Assembly: GCF_933775445.1 (NCBI RefSeq)
Contig: NC_065875.1
Span: forward strand, 15,747,555-15,811,554
Length of the DNA: 64,000 nucleotides
Reading direction: 5' to 3'
From: Argentina anserina
Taxonomy: Eukaryota > Streptophyta > Magnoliopsida > Rosales > Rosaceae
Position 1 is the first letter of the stretch. Every line of letters starts with the position of its first letter. A model generated the notes under the pieces. That model was not told the origin of the DNA. It saw only the letters and a program-made list of their open reading frames with translations, and searched no databases. A program made the position numbers and the translations under genes. Positions 34,387-43,191 of this stretch are shown piece by piece.

Positions 34387-37323
34387 TGTAACGACCCTAA
34401 AATTTCGAGCCTAAAAACTCAAAATTTCAAAGTCGTTAGAACACCAAAACAATCTCAATGAAATCGAAATTATTTAAAATGCACAGCGGATCATTACTGA
34501 GTTCTCAATACAACTCAGAAAACTAATTATTACAACCCAAATTTATAATTCAACATTACATAAGATGGAAATGTAATAATCCTCACAATCTCTCACAAAA
34601 CTCACAATAAAACCACACCAATTCTCACACTCAAATCCACGCTAGAAACCTCACCACAAGTAGGATACGAACGACTTCGAGTCTCTGGAGTCGTCACCCG
34701 ATCTCTACTAATCAACACCTGCGGAATTATCCCCTACACCATCGAATTGGTGCACCGGGATTGTAAACACAAACCCGGTAAGCTTATAGCTCGTATGAGT
34801 AAAATGACAATATAATTTGCATATCAATATATACGAAAATCATAAATCAACAAATATAAATGCCCTCATGAGTCAATGGACAGCCCATCTGGTTGTCCCA
34901 AAAACAATATATGAAATGGAAGTGCTCATGAGAAATCGGGCAACCCATCTGGTTACCCAAAAACATTTATAATACGGGTACTACTGAACGCTGGTACACA
35001 TTCGTTACCCCTCACGTAGTACACCGCTGATATTGGATAGCCACCCGCTACCCAACATCCAAACAATCTGAGTACCCATGAGCCGATAACCACCCGTTAC
35101 CTCACATGCAGTACTACGACAGACAGACTAGAGCTCTAACTGTATCGTAACTTTCGCCCGGCCAAAGGCTAGGTTCCGACTTGCCAAACACGTACAATAA
35201 TCTCACATCATATTGTACCAAAAATCAAGTCCGAAGATAAATCACATTTTAACAATCTCCATGTTAAAATCAAGTACAATAATCACACATCATATTGTAC
35301 AAATCAAAATCACATGCTCGATAAAATCTTGTCATCAAAATGACATTATCACGATAAAATCATAACAGTATATTATATAGCAAACTATATATATGTATTT
35401 ATTTACCATTTATACAATATATATATAATTCACTATATCATATACATCTCATAATTTATAAACACGTCCGAAGACAAAACGTTTAACAAACTCTATATTA
35501 AAATCACATGCTCGTCATCGAAATGACCTATTTCAAATGAATTCATAACAGTATATAATATAGCAAACTATATATATAAGTACGTATTTACCATGTATAC
35601 AAATATATATATTCCACTATATCATATATATGTCGTATTTCAATATTTAAAACTCTTGCAAAAATCTTGAATTCACCGCAAGGGTAGATTCGTAAATACG
35701 TGAGATTTTACTCACCTTATCGACTCGAGCGTAATTCCACAATTTCCAAAGATAATTCATTTCCTTGATTTATCGATCACCTTGAAAAGATAAGAAAAGA
35801 ATTTAGAAACGTTTCGTAAACCTTTAAATGCCGTAACAGTAATAATCGGTTACTGTTCAGCAATTTTCGGTTTTACGAATTTACTGTTCACTGAGTACTA
35901 TTCACTGTTTTACTATTCACGTATTTATTATTTATGTATTAATGTATAAATACACATCCAATATGTATCTCTGTACGAGTACATACTGTTTACGTATTTC
36001 TGTACGTATAAAATACTATTCAAATATACATACTGTCTCAGTAAATAATAATTACCGAATTACCCTTCCAAAATTACTTTTTACCTTTACTAAAGTAATT
36101 TACATTTACATTTACCGTACGTAAAGAAAATTTACATTTACCGTATGTAAATCACATTTTTACATTTACCGTACGTAAAAATAAATTACAAAATTACCCT
36201 TTTTGGAAACACTGTTCACGCCGCCGCACGTGGCGGCGCGTGGGGTGCACGCGCCACCTTCGGCAGGCCGCGCGTGGCGCTCATGCGCCACTCACGGTGA
36301 CACCGCGTGGGACACACGCGCCGAGCCTAAAGTCGGCGCGTAGCACGCCACCGCCGCCCTATTTCACTCCTTTCTCTTCCTCTTCTAACCTGCACGGCCC
36401 AAGGCCACCCCCACACTGCCTCACGATCTCACACGCGCCGCCTAAGGCGGCGGTGCTCCATTCTCCTCTACACCTCCGATTCTCCTCCGAAATCCTTCCA
36501 AATCGATTCCCAATCTTCCCAATCACTCCCAAAACATCATACAATCACACACAACAATCAATTTCATCAAACCTTACCTAAATCGCACGGTGGAGTCTTC
36601 GATTCATCGTCGAGCAGTGGCGAGCGGGTGCGAGGCTCAGCGAGCTTGAGGGTTGCAGCGGGGGTCACGCGGTGCTCCAGGGTCAGGCGGTGAGGGACAA
36701 GGCGGCTTGGAGGCGGAGATCACAGTGCGATGCAGAGGGAGGCTCGGGGAGAGAGATGGAGGTCTCGGCGGCGAGCCAGTGCATCGCAAGCTCGGGGGTT
36801 AGAGAGGAAGGTCGCGCGATCCTTCTGAGCACGGCGGTGCGGCCCACGGAGGGCTGGAGGGCGAGATCGCCGATGGGGTCGTTCGGAGGGAGAGAGAGCT
36901 CGAGAGAAGAGAGAAAGCTCGAGGGAGGCGCGGGGTATGAGAGAGAGAATAGGGTTTCTGAAAATGGAAACCCTATTCTGATTAATTTCCTTTTATACCC
37001 CTTTCCAAATCGGAAACTAACTTCTATCATTAATAACTTCCACGTTTGACGTCCGATTAGAACGCGTCACATACTCACGAACTCGTATCGACGAGCTCTA
37101 CAACTTTCGTGAAGAAAGTTGTCACAACCGAGCGACGGAATAAAAATCGATATATATACGTTGCGGTAACGTTACATTTTGCGAATTAAGCGTTCCGAGA
37201 ACGTTTCCGTTTTTAGTTTCGTAACGTCGCAAACAATTACATTCATTCTAATTAAATTTCTCAACTTGATAGATTCCAAATCAAACCAAATATTGTTCGA
37301 AAAAAAAAACTAGGGTTATTACA
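34387..37323 (-). mobile_element. solo-LTR-like copy E, 2.94 kb, nested in a hAT MITE
   Basis: On the plus strand it begins TGTAACGACCC and ends GGGTTATTACA, flanked by CTATT on both sides. The conserved core is at 34735-34779, the CTGTTCAC array at ~35830-35990, a GC-rich palindrome cluster at 36216-36360, and the minus-strand TATAAAAG near 36990-36997. No pol sequence. Confidence 0.85.
36216..36360. repeat. GC-rich palindrome cluster in LTR E
   Basis: GGCGCGTG (36235-36242) and CACGCGCC (36248-36255) form a perfect 8-bp inverted repeat with a 5-base loop. Similar GCGCGTGG...CGCGCC units follow to ~36350. Related blocks sit beside the CTGTTCAC/GAACAGT arrays in copies D, F and G. Confidence 0.75.
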
Positions 37324-37426
37324 CTATTTTTTTATTACGTTTAACACCGCCCCCCCCTCCAGCGGCGGAAAAATCCCCCAAATTATTTTTTGCCCCCACT
37401 TATGAATTGTTTTGCGTCTGCCACTG

Positions 37427-38410
37427 CGTGGTCATAACTACGCAATTTTGCGTCAAGATTCGTCAATAACTGAAAAAATGAAAATAATAATTTATGAAAG
37501 CAAACATTCTACGTATGTATGTGACATAATAGTTTTCTTATTAATTAAACTATCCCCTTGTGTGGTATCAAAACTTCAACCCCAGATATATAATAAATCC
37601 ACAATCTCAAAACACACAACATATATAAGAATATCTTAATTAAGTGAAGTGCAGTTGACATTTACACACGTGCTAATGTATTAGCTTCATATCTAAAATT
37701 AATTTAACAATAGGCACATCTGTTATAAAAAATTGGGAAATTAGCCATATTACAAATTTATAGTTGTATTTCAAAATGAGGTTACATGCATGCACTTCTG
37801 CATTTCACATTCTCAACATATGCATGATCCATTTTATGCCTAAATTAAATTGATCCGGCTGGGGTCAAGTAACCCTAGAAGCTAGCTGACCCTTGGGCAT
37901 CCTCATCTTAACCATCTGATCCCAACTCTTTTATTCGGTAAAAAAAAAAAAAACTGACCCTTGGCCCCTAGTTGAGCCATTATATATCTCCGGTGATCAA
38001 TCGAGTTCACTAAAGCATTTTGCACTAGACTTTCACAAAGAATAATATGTATACCCATACATAGCTAGTACTAGAGTAATGCCGACATGCAATATTTGAG
38101 ACTTCCGGAAAGACATAGAGGAATTAGATCGAGGATAAATTGTTGGACCATCACATATGGTACTGATCGATCTATCTAGCTACCTTTCTCATTCCATGTA
38201 CGAGATTTGTGTTTTGGTCAGGAACGTGTCATCAAACTTCAAAAGTGAGAGCGTTCCATAGCTCATGGTCTCATGTTGATAGATATGTGTACTTACGCTT
38301 TCTGATGCACAAAACCTAACTTCCTTCAGTATGTTTGATCTCTACCTCATGTATATGCATGCATTCTCTATTTTCAGCAGCTAACTTTCAGTTTCCTTTT
38401 CGAGAATTGG
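37427..38410. other. upstream region of GRX copy 4
   Basis: From ~37850 it aligns by eye with the region upstream of copy 3 (TGACCCTTGG, ACAAAGAATAATATGTATAC). No gene is seen. Confidence 0.5.
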
Positions 38411-38954
38411 ATGCGAATCCATTAGCAAAAGAAGAGGTCCCAATTGGATCGGATAAGTCCAACTACGTACTGTTTCCAACTCAGAAAGATAACAAGTAGA
38501 TCGAATAGAAAGATCGGTAGCTATAGAGAATCCATATGAACCAGGTCGATCATCGTGGAAAATGAGCCAACTGCATATCTAGCTACATAGGAAGAAAGGA
38601 TAAAGCAATTACAGAAATGTGATGGAAACAAGTTAAGATAAGAATGTGAAGCCGTACAAAGGACACGTCTCTATTCATTTCCGTATGCAAAATATTCGAC
38701 AATGTGCATAATCCAGTCCATTCTAGTTTGAACGATATTCTCCTGAGTCCAACTTTCGCAGAGTACGTAATCAAGTGATGATCAGTTATAATGTGTGAAA
38801 AAAAAAATACATATCTATTCGATCGCGAACATTCTCATTTTCCTTCGATCACCATCAAAATCTCTTTAACTTGCTTTTCTCTGTCTGAAAGCAAAGAATT
38901 CCAATGTCAATCCATGCACTCTCAGTCTCTCACCCCATCTAGTTCCTATATAAA
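38411..38954 (+). promoter_or_regulatory. GRX copy 4 promoter: conserved blocks A and B plus TATA box
   Basis: Block A (~38411-38465) has GGATGCGAATCCA and AAGAGGTCCCAATTGGATCG. Block B (38631-38720) nearly equals that of copy 3, including GGACACGTCTC. TATATAAA is at 38947-38954. A transposon begins only 17 bases after the TATA box. Confidence 0.7.
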
Positions 38955-38971
38955 CACCATTCCATCACACC

Positions 38972-39478
38972 CAGTGGCGGATCCAGGATCCGGTACCTGT
39001 CTAGGCTAGTTAAAAATCTTTTTATTTTTTAACAATTTCTTATTGTATACGAGACTCATCCAATGCTTCACAAAATTAATATACAAGAGATTTTAATGTT
39101 TTTTTAAAAGCTTTACGATATTGTCATTCAATAGAATTTAAAAAAGGGAAAATGATACAATGACCCAATCCTTTTCAATGTTGATACTGGATGAAGGTGA
39201 TTTTTTTTTGAAAATGAAGGTGAAGGAAAAAGAGAAGGAAAAAAATCTTGCTTGTTAACAAAGCTTTAAAGGAAGAAAAAAATTATGAAAATGAAAAAGG
39301 AAAAAATTCTTACATGTTAATAAAGCTTTAAAGAAAGATGAAAACTAAAAAACTGAGTGCAGGGAGAATCGAACCTCTATCACACGGAGGAAGATGAATC
39401 AGTCACTTAACCAATTGAACAAAGCCTACATTTCTTACCGCTTGAGCCCAGACAGCCTACCACTTAGATCCGCCTCTT
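38972..39478. mobile_element. hAT-type MITE inserted at the GRX copy 4 transcription start region
   Basis: Ends are CAGTGGCGGATCCAGG and, reverse-complemented, AAGAGGCGGATCTAAG (12 of 16 matching). ATCACACC flanks both sides exactly (38964-38971 and 39479-39486), an 8-bp target duplication. Length is 507 bp with no coding capacity. Copies 1 and 3 continue uninterrupted through the equivalent point. Confidence 0.85.
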
Positions 39479-39696
39479 ATCACACCTAAGAGATCACATA
39501 CACAACGAAGCTCAGCCTTCCTCACAGAGCTCCAGTTTCTATACCCTCTAACTTAATTAGCTTATCAACTCCTTTCACAAATTACGGAAACCTAAAAGCT
39601 GCATTCCACATAATTTACTTCTTAATCTATACCTTTTCGCTATATACATTGTCTCGGCAGTCGGCAATCAACGGTCCAGTTCACTATTTATTAGCA

Positions 39697-40005
39697 ATGG
39701 AGGCGGTGACAAAGATGGTTTCCGAGAGGCCGGTGGTGATATTCAGCAAGAGCTCGTGCTGCATATGCCATTCGATCAAAACCTTGCTTTGCGATTTTGG
39801 GGTCAACCCGGCAGTGCACGAGCTTGATGAAATGCAAAGAGGAGGAGAAATAGAGAGAACTCTTTTAAGGCTCGGATGCAATCCATCCGTGCCGGCGGTG
39901 TTCATTGGCGGTGAATTCGTGGGCGGAGCCAGTGAGGTCACGAGTCTTCATCTGAAGCGCTCCTTAATCCCCATGATGAAGCGCGTTGGTGCATTATGGG
40001 TTTGA
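39697..40005 (+). CDS. CC-type (ROXY) glutaredoxin, copy 4, with CCIC active site
   Basis: A 102-residue intronless paralogue. The active site reads CCIC at residues 21-24, where copies 1-3 have CCMS or CCIS, so it gains a second potential redox cysteine as in ROXY1-type proteins. Other changes are QRGGEIERT for [14 protein letters not shown] for GGANE, EVTSLHL for EVMSLHL and PMMKR for PMLKR. The GALWV tail and SVPAVFIGG region remain. An in-frame ATG at 39649 would add 16 residues, but the other copies support 39697. The gene lies between a hAT MITE in its leader and a retroelement cluster four bases after its stop, so expression may be altered even though the frame is intact. Confidence 0.9.
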   Translation: MEAVTKMVSERPVVIFSKSSCCICHSIKTLLCDFGVNPAVHELDEMQRGGEIERTLLRLGCNPSVPAVFIGGEFVGGASEVTSLHLKRSLIPMMKRVGALWV

Positions 40006-40034
40006 TCATGTAATCCCACATCGACCAACGAAGA

Positions 40035-42946
40035 TGTCACAACTCGGAAATTCGAATGATAAAAATTCGAACTCGAAGCCATGAAAACTTTAAAACAATC
40101 TCAAATACATTGAAATCATCTTATAGTCACAGCGTATCGTAACTGAGTTCATAGTACGTCTCAACCGATTTGATTATTACAAAACCAGTTTACAATTCAA
40201 GTATTATAACAAATAGAAATGAAAAATCCTCTCAATCCTCACCACAAATAGAATTAATAAACTTCGAAAATCTTTAGAGTAGCCCTCTATTTCTGTTAAG
40301 GGAAAAACTTGCGTACAAACTAATATGTACGCGTACGCACAAACTCTCATTTATTTGCACACTTTGGAACTATAAATACATGATTTTAACCGTTTAAAAG
40401 TTTAGTTTATTACTAAAGATCATTTCTGTAAAAGATCAACTTAAACAAAAATTGTTTGCTTTGTCGATTGCATCAAACAAATGAACGGTTATGGTGAAAG
40501 TTAGTAGTCTCATGATCAACCGTCAATTTGTTTGATGCAATCGACTATGAAGACGATTTTTGTTTATGTTGATCTTTTACATAAATGATCTTTAGTAATA
40601 AACTATACTTTTGAACGGTTAAAATCATGTATTTATATTCCCAAAGTGTGCAAATAAATTAGAGTTTGGACGCACGAGTACATACTAGTTTATACGCAAG
40701 TTTTTCCCTTCTGCTAATCCACACCTGCAGAACTATCCCCTATAACATCGAATAGGTGCACCGGGATTGTAAACACAAACCTGGTAAGCTTTGCAGCTCG
40801 TATGAGTAATCAACAGTATAACACACATAATATACAAAAGAAAATACATATGACATATAAATATAAATGAACTCATAAGACACAGGACGACCCATCTGGA
40901 TGTCCAATAATATCTGAAAATATATGTACTCATCAGACATTGGGCAACCCATATGTTTACCCAAATTACATTTATAATACGGGTACTCATGACACTCAGG
41001 TACTCATCTATTACCCCTCATGCAGTACGCCCTCAGATACTGGGCAACCCATTTGTTACCCAATATCACAAAAATATGGGTACTCATGAGACCCAAGTAA
41101 CCCATCTGTTACCCCTCATGCAGTACTCCGGCAGACAGACTAGAGCTTTAACTGAATCGTAACTGTCACCGGCAAATGCTTGGTTATGGTACTGCCAACA
41201 CGTCCGAAGACAAAAAACAAAACGTTTTAACAAGACTCAAAGTTAAAACCACTTACAATAACAATCCACACATGTTATTGTACACAACCAAGCGACTCTT
41301 GCTCAAATAAAATAAATATAGTTGCCACAGTAAACTCATTTGGAAATAAGAACGTGACAGTATATAATATAACAACTCATATATATGTATCGTATTTACC
41401 ATTTATACACATACACAACCCACTATATCATATACAGGTCCTGGTTCGATCTTTTAAATAAAACATAAATGTGAGTCACCGACAAGAGGAAACTCGTCAT
41501 AGTGAGATTTACACACCTTATTTTCCTGAGCGTAATTTCCACAATATCAAAAGCAAATTCTTCACTCGTTTTGTCAGTCACTTAGTTGTATAATAAAATG
41601 GTTAGAAACGTTATGTAAAACCTCAGATGCCGAATCAGTTCCACTGTTTACTGTTTAACAAATTACGTTTTTATGTAATTACTCTTCATGTAAATACTAT
41701 TCACATATTGTTGTTCACCAATGTACTGTTCATTGTAATTACTGTTCACGTAAATACTAATCACCGATTTACTATTCATAAATTACTTTTACAATTATTG
41801 CTCAGAAATTAATTTTACAATTACTACTCATAAATTACTTTCATAATTTACCGTGCATAAATTACTTTTATAATTTAATGTACATAAATTACTTTTTTTT
41901 AAATTACAGTTCCAAATTTACTGTTCACGCGCCACCCTCCGACAGCCGCACGTCGCGCTCACACGCCACCCACAGTAACAGTGCGTGACATCACACACAA
42001 CCCTCAAAACTCACACAATTCACTCCCTACGCCGTCCCCGGTCATTAACCGATCCTTTGCTTCTCCCATGCGCCTCCACAGACGGCGGCACGCCCTCCAC
42101 CACCACCTCCGGTCAAAACTCCAAAAAACAACAAACACCCAACATAAAAAGTGAAGAGCATGATGAGGAGGTCACAACAATACCTTCAATTCGCCTTACG
42201 CCGGTCAGAAACCGTTGGAATCGCTGCCGCAAGAACCCGGATTGGGATTTGGATATCGTAGCAGTTGCAGCTCGATTTGATCCTCACCTCCGGTGGAATC
42301 ATGTCGAGGAGGAGGAGGCAGGACTCGCAGTCGTGACCCCGAGCTCCAGCGACGCCGGCGACGTCGAGATCGATGGAGCCGAAGCTGTACTTCGTCGGCA
42401 CTGCTGGAGCTCCATCTGGGGTGCGTCACCGTCACCACCGGTCGCGAGTCTTCGCCGTGTTATTCCGACGACACCGGCTGTGTCGTGCACGGTGGCTTGT
42501 AGAGGAAGCTCGCCGGAGAGAATGGGGAGGCGACAAGAGAGAATCGGGGAGGAAAGAGAGAGGCTGTGGGGTGAGAGAGAGAGTTTCCTGTTTTGAAAAC
42601 TAGGGTTTTCCAAAAATCTCATTTTATACAATTTCCAAAATCAGAAACCAACTTCCGTCAACAATAACTTTCATGTACGACGTCCGATTAAGGTACGTGA
42701 TGCGTCCACGAACTCTTATCGACGAGCTCTACAACTTTCATGAAGGATTTTGTTTGGAGGCGAGCGACAGAGTAAAAATCGACTCCCAAGTCGCTGAAAC
42801 GTAATGTTTTTACATTTTAAATTCCCAAAGTCGGTTTTTATTTCGTTTGACAACGACGAGAAAACCAATAATGCGATTTATTGAATTCTCAAGTAAAATG
42901 ACAGAAGAATTTTTACAACGCAAACCCGAAAAATCGGGGTATTATA
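40035..42946 (-). mobile_element. solo-LTR-like copy F, inserted in the Cassandra LTR
   Basis: On the plus strand it begins TGTCACAACTCGG and ends CGGGGTATTATA; the last C of the usual ...TTACA end appears changed to T. Flanks GAAGA and GGACA match at three of five bases. The conserved core is at 40741-40786, a TACAATAACA hairpin at 41254-41282, and CTGTTCAC repeats at 41640-41930. It contains the fold-back MITE at 40300-40708. Confidence 0.75.
40300..40708. mobile_element. fold-back MITE, Mutator-type, 409 bp, nested in LTR F
   Basis: The ends GGGAAAAACTTGCG and CGCAAGTTTTTCCC are exact complements, and most of both halves (~185 bases each) pair. The centre is AACCGTCAATTTGTTTGATG versus its complement CATCAAACAAATGAACGGTT. 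Flanks TTCTGTTAA (40291-40299) and TTCTGCTAA (40709-40717) match at 8 of 9 bases, fitting a 9-bp Mutator-type duplication. Confidence 0.85.
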
Positions 42947-43032
42947 GGACAAGGGGTGATGCGCCTTATATGTACATGCCCACCTCTATCTAATACGAGG
43001 CCTTTTGGGGGATCAATGGCTTTGGAGGGGAT

Positions 43033-43113
43033 ATGAACTCCGAAGTTAAGCTTCCTCAGGCTAGAGCATTTCTAGGATGGGCGACCTACTAGGAAGTTGC
43101 TCGTGAGCTCCCA
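43033..43113 (+). other. 5S rRNA-like core of the Cassandra LTR
   Basis: Corresponds to the 3' two thirds of plant 5S rRNA. It has GAACTCCGAAGTTAAGC (A-box part) and AGGATGGGCGACCTACTAGG (C-box), with AAGTTGCTCGTG near the end. The 5' third of 5S is absent and several changes are present, so it is not a genuine 5S gene. In Cassandra the core is thought to act as an internal RNA polymerase III promoter. Confidence 0.85.
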
Positions 43114-43191
43114 GAAACAACACTGTAAGGGATATGCCCAAAGCGGACAATATCGTGTTACGGCGGAGCGGTCCCGGGATGTGACAATTAA

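Larger units (their letters stand above)
34006..37426. mobile_element. hAT-type MITE (CAGTGGCGGA family), split by solo LTR E
   Basis: The left end CATGGGCGGACCACG and the reverse-complemented right end CAGTGGCAGACGC are imperfect inverted repeats. CGTGGTCA flanks both sides exactly (33998-34005 and 37427-37434). Without LTR E and its duplication it is ~480 bp. It is related at its ends to the MITE at 38972-39478. Confidence 0.75.
40009..43186 (+). mobile_element. Cassandra-type LTR carrying a 5S-like core, split by LTR copy F
   Basis: The left part (40009-40034) begins TGTAATCCCACATCGACC. The right part (about 42947-43186) continues GGGGTGATGCGCCTTATATG and ends CAAAGCGGACAATATCGTG...CCCGGGATGTGACA, features I know from Cassandra TRIM LTRs. 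Joined length is ~262-266 bp, within the usual range. Only one LTR is visible, with no primer-binding site after it, so it is a solo LTR or a broken element. GATCA precedes it at 40004-40008, but the base run after its end is ATTAA. Confidence 0.8.

Noticed and set aside
39350..39420. tRNA-like sequence (GAGAATCGAACC) in the MITE
   Set aside because: Only a T-arm-like piece is present; no cloverleaf could be drawn, and such pieces are common in plant MITEs.
41985..42596. 203-residue plus-strand frame
   Set aside because: Antisense to LTR copy F in its GC-rich part, with no recognisable domain and no matching frame in sibling LTRs.
43033..43113. A genuine 5S rRNA gene
   Set aside because: The 5' third is missing, several conserved bases differ, and the flanks are those of a Cassandra-type LTR.
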